Origin: Vibrio aerogenes | GTDB lineage: Bacteria; Pseudomonadota; Gammaproteobacteria; Enterobacterales; Vibrionaceae | DNA: 64,000 nt | Direction of reading: 5' to 3' | Assembly: GCF_024346755.1 (NCBI RefSeq) | Contig: NZ_AP024861.1 | Span: forward strand, 1,798,001 to 1,862,000 | Part shown: positions 18,757-27,857 of the stretch, piece by piece | Layout: each line of letters starts with the position of its first letter | How positions within the stretch are numbered: the first letter of the stretch is position 1 | Program-made: the position numbers and the translations under genes | Notes under the pieces: generated by a model | What the model was told of the DNA's origin: nothing | Seen by the model: the letters and a program-made list of their open reading frames with translations, nothing else | Database searches by the model: none

Positions 18757-20100
18757 ATGGTAAGTAATACAAGAGGCCAGTTTTCATCAAAATTCGGCTT
18801 TATTATGGCGGCTGCCGGTTCAGCCGTTGGATTAGGAAATGTATGGGGGTTTCCGACTAAAACGGCAAGTAACGGTGGTGGTGCTTTTCTGGTGATATAT
18901 CTTGTCATGGTATTTCTCCTTGCATTTCCTATGCTGGTTGCCGAACTCACTCTCGGGCGGTATGGCCAGGCAAATCCCGTCTCAACGCTTCGTTCAGTCT
19001 GGACTAAGAATAAAGCGGTTGCCGGAGTGATGGGGCTGATCGCGATGGTTACATCATCATTTATTCTGAGCTTTTATGCGATTGTAGCCGGCTGGCTTGT
19101 CGCTTATGCGTTTATCCCGGTTTTTGATGTCGCTGGTTTTCATGCAGTTTCTGAGTGGCTGGTAAATTTCAGCAGTGAGAGGAACGTTGTACTGGCGGTT
19201 ATCTTCTCGTTAATGAATATTCTGGTGGTTCAGAAGGGGATCTCAAATGGTATTGAGCGTTGGTCAACCCGCCTGATGCCACTGCTGTTTATCCTTTTTG
19301 CAGTGATGATCATCTATATTTTCACCCAACCCGGTGCGATTGAAGGGCTGAAAATGTATCTGGTTCCTGATTTTTCTCAGATACACGGAGGCCTGATGGT
19401 TGATGCGATGGGGCAGGCTTTTTTCTCTCTGTCTCTTGGCTGTAGTACCATGATGGTGTATGGCTCTTACCTGCAGAAAGATGTCAATATCCCCAAAACA
19501 GCAGCACAGGTGGCCTCAATTGATACAGGTGTTGCGTTTGCTGCCGGATTGCTCATCCTGCCTGCGATGTTTGTAGCAAAAAATCATGGTGTTGACATTT
19601 TCACTGATGATGGTGTGCTGAAAAGTTCAGGCGATTTGGTCTTCAAAGTGTTACCAGCGATGTTCGATTCAATGGGTGGCGTTGGTGCTGTACTTAGTTT
19701 TGGTTTTTTTGTGCTGATGGTGATTGCTGCACTGACTTCATCGATTTCTTTGCTTGAAGTACCGGTATCCTGTGCACAGGATGAGCTGAAAATGAACAGA
19801 ACGCCAGCAACATGGGTGATTGGCGGTGTGATCATGCTGATCAGTATTGTCATTTGTCTGAACTTTGGCACTCTGTTTGGCCTCGTAGCCGATGTAACAA
19901 CCGTGTATATGCAGCCTTTACTTGGTGCGGTCTGGGCGGTTGTTGTGGGTTGGATTTGGCACAGGAATAAACTATTACAGGAGCTGAAGCACGGTTATCC
20001 CGATATAGAATCCGGCCTGTTCTGGAAAATCTGGCCCTGGTATGTACGTTTTATTTGTCCGGTAGCCATTGTGATGGTTTTCCTTTATCCCATGTTTTAA
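18757..20100 (+). CDS. sodium-dependent transporter, NSS family
   Basis: Inner-membrane sodium-coupled symporter of the neurotransmitter:sodium symporter (LeuT/Tyt1-like) family, probably importing an amino acid or similar small molecule. 448 aa with about 11 to 12 membrane segments. The unwound first helix reads AAGSAVGLGNVWGFP, the family's sodium and substrate site. The open frame starts 47 codons earlier at 18616, but the ATG at 18757 is chosen because family members begin just before GFIMAAAGSAVG. The ribosome site there is weak. Substrate cannot be told from sequence. Confidence 0.88.
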   Translation: MVSNTRGQFSSKFGFIMAAAGSAVGLGNVWGFPTKTASNGGGAFLVIYLVMVFLLAFPMLVAELTLGRYGQANPVSTLRSVWTKNKAVAGVMGLIAMVTSSFILSFYAIVAGWLVAYAFIPVFDVAGFHAVSEWLVNFSSERNVVLAVIFSLMNILVVQKGISNGIERWSTRLMPLLFILFAVMIIYIFTQPGAIEGLKMYLVPDFSQIHGGLMVDAMGQAFFSLSLGCSTMMVYGSYLQKDVNIPKTAAQVASIDTGVAFAAGLLILPAMFVAKNHGVDIFTDDGVLKSSGDLVFKVLPAMFDSMGGVGAVLSFGFFVLMVIAALTSSISLLEVPVSCAQDELKMNRTPATWVIGGVIMLISIVICLNFGTLFGLVADVTTVYMQPLLGAVWAVVVGWIWHRNKLLQELKHGYPDIESGLFWKIWPWYVRFICPVAIVMVFLYPMF

Positions 20101-20109
20101 TGAATTGCC

Positions 20110-20142
20110 ATAAAGCCTTCTGAGAAGAAGGCTTTATTCTTT
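20110..20142 (+). terminator. intrinsic terminator of the NSS transporter gene
   Basis: ATAAAGCCTTCT and AGAAGGCTTTAT form a perfect 12-bp stem with a GAGA loop, followed by TCTTTA, nine bases after the stop codon. Confidence 0.9.
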
Positions 20143-20205
20143 ACACAAGATTCTCGTGGCGCTCAGCATTTTTTGTTACTTTCAGGAGAAAACCGAAGGT
20201 TATCT

Positions 20206-20895
20206 ATGTTCCGGATTATTCATCTTCATCCCGATTTTGTGGTCATTAATAAGTATCCCGGCGTTTCTGTTCATAAAGATGACCAGGATGTCATGCTGGT
20301 GCAGGAAGTCTGCAAAAGTGTCAATGAAATGCAGCTCTATCTGGTACACCGTCTGGATAAGATGACTTCAGGGTTATTGCTGCTGGCCCGCTCTCCTGAG
20401 GCGGCTCGTTTGCTGTCTGATGCATTTGCACAACGTCAGGTCGAAAAATACTATCTGGCGATTGGTACGAAAAAGCCAAAGAAAAAGCAGGGGCTTGTCT
20501 GTGGTGATATGGTCCGTAGCCGTCGCTCAGCATGGAAACTGACGTCAGGAAAAGAGAACCCCGCTGTGACTCAGTTTTTTTCTGCTGCAGGAGAGAACGG
20601 GCAACGGGTTTTTCTGTGTCGTCCACGAACCGGGAAGACACATCAGATCCGGGTTGCATTAAAATCGGTTGGTTCCCCCATTCTGGGTGATGCTATCTAT
20701 AATCCTGCCAGTGATGCCGACCGGGGATATTTACATGCGTTTGCACTGCGCTTTGATTATCAGGAGGCCGCTTTCAGCTTTGTCTGTGATCCGCGTGAGT
20801 ATGATTTCACTGGTAGTCAATGGCATCAGACAACGGTTTCAAATGCGATTGATCAATGGTTATCGCCATGGTCGTTGTCCTGGCCAGAGCGATAA
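20206..20895 (+). CDS. RluA-type RNA pseudouridine synthase
   Basis: Isomerises uridine to pseudouridine in an RNA target I cannot specify. The catalytic aspartate is D51 in LVHRLDKMTSGLLLLA, and RPRTGKTHQIRVALKSVGSPILGD is the usual C-terminal family motif. 229 aa with no S4 domain, so shorter than RluC/RluD and nearer the RluA/TruC-like subgroup. The frame is open 11 codons further up; the ATG at 20206 is preferred because of AAGG seven bases before it and MFRIIHLHPDFVVINK fits the family N terminus. Confidence 0.88.
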   Translation: MFRIIHLHPDFVVINKYPGVSVHKDDQDVMLVQEVCKSVNEMQLYLVHRLDKMTSGLLLLARSPEAARLLSDAFAQRQVEKYYLAIGTKKPKKKQGLVCGDMVRSRRSAWKLTSGKENPAVTQFFSAAGENGQRVFLCRPRTGKTHQIRVALKSVGSPILGDAIYNPASDADRGYLHAFALRFDYQEAAFSFVCDPREYDFTGSQWHQTTVSNAIDQWLSPWSLSWPER

Positions 20896-20965
20896 CAGCC
20901 TTTGGTACATGAAAATGAATCTGACCAAACATACAACAGACTTTTACAAACAAAATCAAACTGAT

Positions 20966-21898
20966 ATGGATTACAATCAACTGAAAACTTTTATCCGGCA
21001 TATTGAATCACAACTGACTCCTCAGCTTGTGTCCGTCAAGCGCTTATTTCATGGTCGTGGAAGGCGGTGGCCCGGATTAGAACAACTGACTGCTGACTGG
21101 CTGGGTGAGCAGTTAGTGATTTGCCTGTTCAAACAGCCTGAACCTATTTTTATGGAACGACTGATCTCTGAGTTAGTCTCATTGACCGAAGGGGAAATAT
21201 GGCATGCTTCCGGGGCAAAATGTATTGCACTTCAGCATCGATATCGACAGCATCAGCAGATGGATGTGATATGGGGAAATTTGGAAGAAAATCCGGTTGT
21301 TGATGAGAGCGGACTGAAGTTTCAGCTGGATATCGGAAAAAATCAGAATTTCGGATTGTTTCTTGATATGTCGCAAGGTCGTGAGTGGGTGCGGCAGAAT
21401 GTGTCTGGCCAACGGGTTTTAAATTTGTTTGCATATACCTGTGGTTTTTCTGTTGCAGCCATTGCCGGTGGTGCAAAGCACGTTGTGAATGTTGATATGG
21501 CAAAAGCATCCTTGTCTAAAGGACGGGAGAATCATAAGCTGAATCAGCATGACTTAAACCGGGTGCAGTTTATGGGGCATGACATTTTTAAATCATGGGG
21601 AAAAATCAGAAAATCCGGCCCCTACGATTTGATCATTATTGATCCGCCAAGTTTTCAGAAAGGAAGCTTCGCATTAACCAGAGATTACAGAAAGATTCTG
21701 AGACGTATGAATGAATTACTGACAGAAAAGGGAAGCGTTTTAGCATGTGTGAACTCCCCGGAGGTTGATTGTGATTTTCTGATTGAAACGATGAGAGATG
21801 AAGCACCATTTCTGAATTTTCAGCAGCGTCTGGAAAATCCGCCGGAGTTTGAGGATCTTAACCCCCAGGCCAGCCTGAAAGCACTTATTTTCCGGTAA
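20966..21898 (+). CDS. class I SAM-dependent methyltransferase (RlmI/RlmK-like)
   Basis: Predicted RNA methyltransferase. The SAM-binding core is visible: FGLFLDMSQGREWV, then motif I VLNLFAYTCGFSVAA, an acidic VNVDMAKAS and the catalytic-loop motif IIDPPSFQKG, as in the C-terminal half of RlmL/RlmK. About 310 aa from the start used. Alternative ATGs at 20909 and 20915 add 17 to 19 residues and lie closer to the preceding gene; none has a strong ribosome site, so the start is uncertain. It follows the pseudouridine synthase closely and may be cotranscribed, giving an RNA-modification pair. Confidence 0.8.
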   Translation: MDYNQLKTFIRHIESQLTPQLVSVKRLFHGRGRRWPGLEQLTADWLGEQLVICLFKQPEPIFMERLISELVSLTEGEIWHASGAKCIALQHRYRQHQQMDVIWGNLEENPVVDESGLKFQLDIGKNQNFGLFLDMSQGREWVRQNVSGQRVLNLFAYTCGFSVAAIAGGAKHVVNVDMAKASLSKGRENHKLNQHDLNRVQFMGHDIFKSWGKIRKSGPYDLIIIDPPSFQKGSFALTRDYRKILRRMNELLTEKGSVLACVNSPEVDCDFLIETMRDEAPFLNFQQRLENPPEFEDLNPQASLKALIFR

Positions 21899-21941
21899 AA
21901 CTTGTTTTTTCGATAAACTAATTGTTCCGGTAATAAGTGCT
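21880..21941. repeat. long-range inverted repeat spanning the methyltransferase stop
   Basis: AGCACTTATT at 21880-21889 is exactly complementary to AATAAGTGCT at 21932-21941, with CCGG also present inside each arm. The left arm contains the last codons of the methyltransferase. It could be a weak terminator or an RNA 3'-end structure. Confidence 0.5.
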
Positions 21942-21964
21942 CAGGTAAAAGTAGTCTGGATTGA

Positions 21965-22405
21965 TTATTGACGTTTAGCTTCAAAGATAAGTGTATGTTT
22001 TTTATTTTTTAACGTCATTTTACCTTTCTGTATTTGTATATGGGTCTGCTGGGTTAAAGTCTGAACGATTACTTTTTCCAGCGCGACCTGCTCTTTCAGG
22101 CATAGTTTTTGAGACGAGATCATCTTGATAATCTTAAATTCATGGTCATCCGTATCAAGCACTGCCTGCCCCAGATAATCATTACATCCGGAAAAGCCGG
22201 TGGCAGTCATCCGGTTGTCTATTTTGAGACTGGGTGTTCTGTTATCCGTGGCAGGTTTGATCTCTTTTCCATCGAGATTGATCAAATGCCATACCGGGTT
22301 TTTTAAGTCCTCGACCTTGACTGCGGGTTCTTCATTACTTGCGCAGGCTGCCAGTAGGGTTGTTAAAATGATTGCTGAAAGCGTATTTTTTACACTAAGC
22401 TTCAT
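21965..22405 (-). CDS. META-domain lipoprotein (HslJ-like)
   Basis: Predicted outer-membrane lipoprotein, 146 aa. The signal ends in LLAAC (lipidated cysteine at 21). The mature part is a META domain: NPVWHLINLDGKEI, then the family motif ATGFSGCNDYLGQA and CLKEQVALEKVIVQTL. Relatives include E. coli HslJ, linked to heat shock and novobiocin resistance. It is a single leftward gene. Confidence 0.82.
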   Translation of the reverse strand: MKLSVKNTLSAIILTTLLAACASNEEPAVKVEDLKNPVWHLINLDGKEIKPATDNRTPSLKIDNRMTATGFSGCNDYLGQAVLDTDDHEFKIIKMISSQKLCLKEQVALEKVIVQTLTQQTHIQIQKGKMTLKNKKHTLIFEAKRQ

Positions 22406-22549
22406 ATAATTAACCTTAGATTGGTTTGAAACGTCACCACATTACGTTTCATTGATTGAATATAAAAGGGATTGTAAAGCAAGATTTTGATATTTCAATC
22501 GCTTGCTTAAAGAGCCTGAACCGACTTCTTGTTGTCAAAGAGGTAATGT

Positions 22550-22798
22550 ATGGAGCAGTTAGAGTTTTTTGATGTCCCCAGCCCCTGTATCGGGGTTTGT
22601 CGTGTGAATGAAAGGGGCTATTGTCAGGGATGTCTGAGAAACAGGGATGAGCGATTCCGGTGGATGGAGATGACGCCGGCAGAAAAATTATATGTGATTA
22701 AGTTGTGCCGGATGCGGTTTCGTCGTCAGATAACGAAAGACAACAAAACCTCAAAAACCGTGCAACAGGATATTCATCCACAGCAGAATCTTTTTTAA
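22550..22798 (+). CDS. DUF1289 family protein
   Basis: Small protein of 82 aa with the DUF1289 cysteine pattern SPCIGVCRVNERGYCQGCLRNRDE followed by a W-M-x-M-T-P-A-E-K helix. The four cysteines probably bind a metal. Function is unknown; members are common in proteobacteria. AGAGGTAATGT precedes the ATG. Confidence 0.85.
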   Translation: MEQLEFFDVPSPCIGVCRVNERGYCQGCLRNRDERFRWMEMTPAEKLYVIKLCRMRFRRQITKDNKTSKTVQQDIHPQQNLF

Positions 22799-22813
22799 AT
22801 TGAGTTGAATGAC

Positions 22814-23047
22814 TTAGCTCTTCAGGCCCCATTGATCACTGATCCAGCCTCCGGCCTGTTCATCAAAGTGTTTGCCACTGAAACTAAGGTTTGTATCCTG
22901 GCTTTTCTTCGTCGCTGGTTTTTCCGTCAGTAGCTGATGAATGTAGTCCGCCATTGGATCCGGAGAAGCTGCTGCCGTTGCATCTTGTTTTTTCATCGCG
23001 ACTTCTTTAATCATTTGCAGACGATATGTTGAGCTTGAACGTTTCAT
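22814..23047 (-). CDS. hypothetical protein, 77 aa
   Basis: I do not recognise a family. It opens MKRSSSTYRLQMIKEVAMKK (basic) and has an acidic-polar remainder ending GGWISDQWGLKS; no membrane segment. Two adjacent ATGs (23050, 23047) follow a strong GGAGG; the second has better spacing. Convergent with the DUF1289 gene, whose stop is 15 bases away. Confidence 0.65.
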   Translation of the reverse strand: MKRSSSTYRLQMIKEVAMKKQDATAAASPDPMADYIHQLLTEKPATKKSQDTNLSFSGKHFDEQAGGWISDQWGLKS

Positions 23048-23050
23048 CAT

Positions 23051-23591
23051 TTAACCTCCATAGAAATAATAAACATGCTCAAAAAATAGACAGCTCCGTT
23101 TTGCGCGTCAACAGACGTATTCAGAAACTTTTTAAGATTTGATCAGTCACAAATTCTCTGTCTCAGACATGTTGATATCAGAGCTCATTCTGTGATTTTG
23201 CATTATGAAACCAGAAAAATCACATGAGCAGGTGGTGGTCAGCAGCTGGTGACGGGCTTGTCTGTGTATTAAAGTTGAAGTGTTCAGCAGATGTTGTGTC
23301 GGAGGTCGGGGCTCATTTCCTGATGTATTGTATAGCGAGATAAATCTTCATCTTATTATCTGGTCATTACTTCTGACTGGAATATCACGTGTGACTGGAA
23401 GCTTTCTCTCTGTCAGGAAATGGGATTATACCGCACTGGTGAGCGTTTACAGGACTCCGTCTCTTCATCGAACAGAATGAACATGGACAAACTCTGATGA
23501 ACAATCCGGTGGATCAGTATATCGTGGGATTATTTTTTATACAACGGTTGTGTGATGGTCTGTGTGCATATCATTTTGTGTGAATACAAAA
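23051..23591. other. 541-base region without a clear gene
   Basis: Between the 77-aa gene and the rplY terminator I see no credible protein. The plus-strand frame 23280-23480 (66 aa) has odd composition and no ribosome site. An independently transcribed small RNA is possible but I cannot identify one. Confidence 0.4.
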
Positions 23592-23618
23592 AACCCCGTG
23601 TTGGTAGCACAGGGTTAT
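23588..23618 (-). terminator. rho-independent terminator of rplY
   Basis: On the minus strand AACCC-T-GTG, loop, CAC-G-GGGTT is followed by a run of seven T. It lies about 75 bases after the rplY stop. The plus-strand side also has ATTTTT, so it could work both ways. Confidence 0.88.
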
Positions 23619-23692
23619 TTTTAATTTAAAATCCGGTTGGTAAGGCCAGATTTTTCAATATGCAAAAGGTGAAAGATTAACAGGTAATCTTA

Positions 23693-23971
23693 TCAGATAC
23701 GGATGAAATCCATATGAGTGACTTTTGGTTTGAACGCATGACGCTGAACATCCTGAGGTTTGACTTTAACCTCAGCACCGTCAATCACCAGAGTGATTTC
23801 TTCGTAGAATTCTGGCTTATCCATTTGGTTGATGATTTCATCGTGAGTCAATGCGATTGACACAGGCGCTGCTTCACCACCGTAAACGATAGCCGGGAAC
23901 TGACCCGCGTGACGTAGGCGGCGGCTCGCACCTTTACCTAGTTCAGTACGTAATACTGCTTCAAATTTCAT
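23693..23971 (-). CDS. rplY: 50S ribosomal protein L25
   Basis: Binds 5S rRNA in the large subunit. 92 aa, the short single-domain form found in E. coli. Recognisable landmarks are [29 protein letters not shown] and the C-terminal [16 protein letters not shown] five codons upstream is in frame; the ATG at 23971 is the conserved start. The order rplY-radD opposite rsuA-bcr is as in E. coli. Confidence 0.97.
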   Translation of the reverse strand: MKFEAVLRTELGKGASRRLRHAGQFPAIVYGGEAAPVSIALTHDEIINQMDKPEFYEEITLVIDGAEVKVKPQDVQRHAFKPKVTHMDFIRI

Positions 23972-24008
23972 ATTATTTACTCTCAATTAGTAAATTGTAA
24001 ATGTTGAT

Positions 24009-24033
24009 ACCGGACAATGCGACCTTGTCCGGT
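24009..24033 (-). promoter_or_regulatory. rplY leader hairpin
   Basis: ACCGGACAA and TTGTCCGGT form a perfect 9-bp stem with a seven-base loop, about 40 bases upstream of the rplY start in the rplY leader. Autogenous control of rplY by L25 through its leader is established in E. coli; whether this hairpin is the L25 site here is inference. Confidence 0.5.
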
Positions 24034-24085
24034 GTCGTACTTGATTCGTTCTACGTGCAATACATAAAAACGAGCGCGGATACTA

Positions 24086-25855
24086 TCATTCTCTGTGCTT
24101 AAGAGCAATATCTTCAGGCAATTGGGTCAGTTCATCTGCAAATATTTTATCCCTGATTTTCCAGAATCGTCCGGTTTTACAGGCGATGACAAACAGCGGG
24201 AATCGGAAGCGATGTTGAGACGCGACAATTTTTTGGGCGCTTTGTTCATGAAAAGGCCGGTGTTTATCCGCCAGATGAGGTCTGACAAAACGCTGGTGAA
24301 AAACCGATTTTTGTTTTTTAGTGATGACAGACCAGAATTCATGCACCTGTGCCTGCTTATCTCCCTGATAAGTCACTTTGATTTGTGACCGGTTTTGGCT
24401 GTCTTTGTGAATCATCATCTCCATATGATGGCACTCAAAAACCAGTGCATCTTTTAAATTGAGTGCTTCTTTGAGTTTTTTGTCCGGATCGACAAGTGTT
24501 GCCTGACATTCATGACATATACGGGCTGCGATATCATTATCTGCCCCACATTCATGACAATATTTCGCCCGGAAGCGATAGCCACAGATTTCCCGCTCAT
24601 GTGTTTCTTCATCGGTGAAATATCCCTGGCAACGTCGTCCATAATGTTCGATTAAAATGCCCTGACTATCCAGCTTCCCCCAGAAATTATTATTGAATCC
24701 ACAGGCAGGGCAGGGAATGGTCACGATTTCACAATCCTGTGATGGTTTGGCTTCGCCAACTTCAGGCTGTTCCAGATCATATCTGTTCCCGGCATAATCA
24801 AGCACCAGACATTCTTGCTTTCCGGGAGCCAGCCTTAATCCCCGGCCGACGATTTGCTGATAGAGGCTGACGGACTCTGTCGGGCGGAGAATGGCAATCA
24901 GATCAACATGTGGTGCGTCAAATCCTGTTGTCAGCACTGACACGTTGACCAGATATTTCAGCTGTTTTTGTTTAAAACGCTGAATGATATCATCGCGTTC
25001 AGCTTGCGGTGTCTCACCGGTAATGATGGCTGATGATGAAGGCAGCAGGGCATGAATCTCCTGTGCATGACGAACTGTTGCAGCAAATATCATCACCCCC
25101 TGCTTTTCTTCTGACTGCCCGACAATTTGATGGATAATCTGCGGGGTTACCCGTTGTGCATCAGAAATCACCATGTCCAGATCAGAAGCTTTATAGCTCC
25201 CGGTCGGCATCGGATGAATTTGGGAGAAGTCGTAGCTTAATACTGGTGCATCAACAATATTGGCCGGCGTCAGAAAATTTTCATCGAGAAGAAAATGAAT
25301 TGGCAGCTCAAAAATGCAGTCACGGAAAAACCGGGGCGTTGTGCTGCGGACTTGTCCGCGGGTGTGGTACTGATAGATCCATCCCAACCCAAGCCGGTAT
25401 GGTGTCGCAGTTAATCCGAGGACTTTCAGGTTCGGATTTTTTTCCCGGAGATGAGAAATAACCTTTTGATAACTGCTGTCTTTTTTGTCTGGTACCCGGT
25501 GGCATTCATCAATAATTAATAATGAAAACTCATTGGTGAACTGCGCTAAATGACGAACAACGGACTGAACTGATGCGAAGATAACCTGTTCCCCGGTCTC
25601 TTTTCTGCCCAAACCCGCAGAAAAAACAGAGCCGGTTAAACCATATCCTTCGTATTTTTGATGATTCTGCTCGACCAGCTCTTTCACATGGGCCAGAACC
25701 AGAACCCGGCCTTTTGCCAGCCTCGCCAGTTCGGCAATGACCAGACTTTTTCCGGCACCGGTTGGTAAAACAATCACAGCCGGATCATCGTGTTGTCTGA
25801 AGTAGTGAATGACCGATCGGACAGCATCAGCCTGGTATGGACGAAGTTTATACAT
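24086..25855 (-). CDS. radD: DNA repair helicase-like ATPase RadD (YejH)
   Basis: Superfamily 2 ATPase that assists RecA-mediated recombination and double-strand-break and crosslink repair. 589 aa against 586 in E. coli. Motifs: LPTGAGKS (Walker A), IIDECHR (DECH box), LTATPYR (motif III), VLTTGFDAPHVD and QIVGRGLRL (motifs V and VI), then a cysteine-rich zinc region (CPACGF; CHECGADNDIAARICHEC). It lies immediately upstream of rplY on the same strand. Confidence 0.95.
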   Translation of the reverse strand: MYKLRPYQADAVRSVIHYFRQHDDPAVIVLPTGAGKSLVIAELARLAKGRVLVLAHVKELVEQNHQKYEGYGLTGSVFSAGLGRKETGEQVIFASVQSVVRHLAQFTNEFSLLIIDECHRVPDKKDSSYQKVISHLREKNPNLKVLGLTATPYRLGLGWIYQYHTRGQVRSTTPRFFRDCIFELPIHFLLDENFLTPANIVDAPVLSYDFSQIHPMPTGSYKASDLDMVISDAQRVTPQIIHQIVGQSEEKQGVMIFAATVRHAQEIHALLPSSSAIITGETPQAERDDIIQRFKQKQLKYLVNVSVLTTGFDAPHVDLIAILRPTESVSLYQQIVGRGLRLAPGKQECLVLDYAGNRYDLEQPEVGEAKPSQDCEIVTIPCPACGFNNNFWGKLDSQGILIEHYGRRCQGYFTDEETHEREICGYRFRAKYCHECGADNDIAARICHECQATLVDPDKKLKEALNLKDALVFECHHMEMMIHKDSQNRSQIKVTYQGDKQAQVHEFWSVITKKQKSVFHQRFVRPHLADKHRPFHEQSAQKIVASQHRFRFPLFVIACKTGRFWKIRDKIFADELTQLPEDIALKHRE

Positions 25856-25941
25856 AAATTATTTTTTCAATAAATGTGAAATAGCTCAACTAATGGAACA
25901 TGGATGGTTATAATAACTCACTTCAACTTCATGAGGTATGC

Positions 25942-26637
25942 ATGCGTCTGGATAAATTTTTATGTGATGCTTTGGGTATTACACGTAAACAAGCAACAAA
26001 AATAATTAAAAGTGGTGAGGTGGTTGTTAATGAACAACCTGAATCACGTGGTGCCAGAAAGCTGGCGGAAACGGATGAAGTTTTCTGGCAGAGTCAGCGG
26101 CTTTCCGCTCGCGGCCCTGTTTATATCATGCTGTACAAGCCGGATGGTTTTGTCTGTTCTCATACGGATGATTTTAATCAGACTGCATTCCTTTTACTTG
26201 ATGAGCCTAATATGAAGCATCTGCATTTTGCCGGGCGGCTGGATGTTGACACGACGGGACTGGTTCTGATTACCGATGATGGTCAATGGTCACACCGGAT
26301 AACTTCGCCAAAGCACCATTGTGAAAAGACATACAGGGTCTGGCTGGCTGATCCGGTTAAGCCTGACTATGCTGATCAATTCAGGGGCGGCATCCAGCTG
26401 AATCAGGAGCGGGATTTAACCAAGCCTGCCAGGCTCGATGTCATCAGTGAGACAGAAGTTCGTCTGACGATTCATGAAGGAAAGTATCACCAGGTCAAAC
26501 GCATGTTTGCCGCATTAGGCAATAAAGTGGTTGCTTTGCACCGGGAAAGTATTGGAAACATTGCTCTGGACGAAACACTTGAACCCGGTGAATACCGTTA
26601 TTTAAACGATAAAGAAATTCAGTCTGTCTGGTCGTAA
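25942..26637 (+). CDS. rsuA: 16S rRNA pseudouridine(516) synthase
   Basis: Modifies U516 of 16S rRNA. 231 aa with an N-terminal S4 RNA-binding domain (MRLDKFLCDALGITRKQATK), catalytic D101 in FAGRLDVDTTGLVL and the C-terminal EGKYHQVKRMFAALGNKVVALHR motif. The open frame begins 14 codons earlier; the ATG at 25942 is chosen from GAGG upstream and the family N terminus. Divergent from radD and followed by bcr 14 bases later. Confidence 0.95.
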   Translation: MRLDKFLCDALGITRKQATKIIKSGEVVVNEQPESRGARKLAETDEVFWQSQRLSARGPVYIMLYKPDGFVCSHTDDFNQTAFLLLDEPNMKHLHFAGRLDVDTTGLVLITDDGQWSHRITSPKHHCEKTYRVWLADPVKPDYADQFRGGIQLNQERDLTKPARLDVISETEVRLTIHEGKYHQVKRMFAALGNKVVALHRESIGNIALDETLEPGEYRYLNDKEIQSVWS

Positions 26638-26651
26638 AAGATTGAGGAAAT

Positions 26652-27857
26652 ATGAGCGAAAAACAACATGCAAATGCTGAACAGGCACCATCAGTCAGCC
26701 TTCTTTTATTAATCATTTTGGGTGCTATCGGCGCGGTGACGCCGCTTGCAATTGATATGTATTTACCTGCGATGCCTGTGATTGCGCAAAATCTTGGTGT
26801 CAGTGACGGCTTGGTGCAGATGACACTGACCGCTTACATGGCAGGGTTTGCTATCGGGCAATTATTACACGGTCCGCTCTCTGATACTTTTGGTCGTAAG
26901 CCTGTCATGTTGATCGGGCTGATCCTGTTTAGTGTAGGGGCATTTATCTGTGCCACGGTGACCAGTATTGAAGCGCTGTCCTGGGTCAGAGCTGCTCAGG
27001 GTTTTGCAGGTGCGGCCGCAGCGGTTGTGATACAGGCAGTTGTCCGTGATATGTTTGAACGGGAAGATTTCGCCAGAGTGATGTCGTTTATTACCATTGT
27101 GATTATTATTGCACCACTGATCGCACCGGTACTGGGGGGCAATCTGGCTGTTTGGTTTGGATGGCGTTCCATTTTCTGGTTTTTGGTCATTTTTTCAATC
27201 ATCGTGATTGGGATGGTCATCTGGTTGATTCCGGAAACACTTTCTGCGGAAAACCGTCAGTCATTTCATGTCCTGAATATCTTAAAAAACTATGCTGAAT
27301 TATGTCGCTCTGCCAGAGTTCTCGGCCTGATCTTTTGCGGAGCCTTTTCTTTCTCCGGTCTGTTTTCATTTTTAACCGCCGGTTCGTTTGTTTATGTCAA
27401 TATCTTTGGTGTTAGTCCGGATATGTTCGGTTATCTATTTGGACTGAATATATTGACGATGATGGGAATGACCACACTGAACAGTCGCCTTGTGAAGCGC
27501 CTTGGTTCACGTTTCATGCTGCATTTTGGTTTAACTGTCCAGTTAATTTCCGGGTGTGGGTTGTTTCTGTGTTGGCTGCTGGATAGTGGATTGTGGGGCA
27601 TCGTTCCTTGTGTGATGTTCTATATTGGCTCTATTTCAACCATTGGCAGTAATTCTATGGGACTGCTGATGAGTCATTATCCGAGAATGGCCGGGACCGC
27701 CTCTTCATTGGCCGGTACATTGCGTTTTGGTACCGGAGCCGGAATCGGAGCGATTGTCGCTTCACTGCCTTCAGGTGAAGTCTGGCCAATGTTAATCAGT
27801 ATGGCGCTGTGTTCTGTTGCTGCCTGTGTTTTTTATTGGATATTGGGAAGAAAATAG
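26652..27857 (+). CDS. bcr: Bcr/CflA family drug efflux transporter
   Basis: Major facilitator superfamily drug:proton antiporter, 401 aa, 12 predicted membrane helices. Family motifs: PLAIDMYLPAMPVIAQNL at helix 1, GPLSDTFGRKPVMLIGL (loop 2-3 motif A) and RAAQGFAGAAAAVVIQAVVRD (helix 4). E. coli Bcr gives bicyclomycin resistance and exports cysteine or sulfonamides. AGGAAAT precedes the ATG. Gene order rsuA-bcr is as in E. coli. Confidence 0.92.
   Translation: MSEKQHANAEQAPSVSLLLLIILGAIGAVTPLAIDMYLPAMPVIAQNLGVSDGLVQMTLTAYMAGFAIGQLLHGPLSDTFGRKPVMLIGLILFSVGAFICATVTSIEALSWVRAAQGFAGAAAAVVIQAVVRDMFEREDFARVMSFITIVIIIAPLIAPVLGGNLAVWFGWRSIFWFLVIFSIIVIGMVIWLIPETLSAENRQSFHVLNILKNYAELCRSARVLGLIFCGAFSFSGLFSFLTAGSFVYVNIFGVSPDMFGYLFGLNILTMMGMTTLNSRLVKRLGSRFMLHFGLTVQLISGCGLFLCWLLDSGLWGIVPCVMFYIGSISTIGSNSMGLLMSHYPRMAGTASSLAGTLRFGTGAGIGAIVASLPSGEVWPMLISMALCSVAACVFYWILGRK

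Noticed and set aside
23280-23480. 66-aa frame in the rplY-side gap
   Set aside because: Odd composition and no ribosome site.
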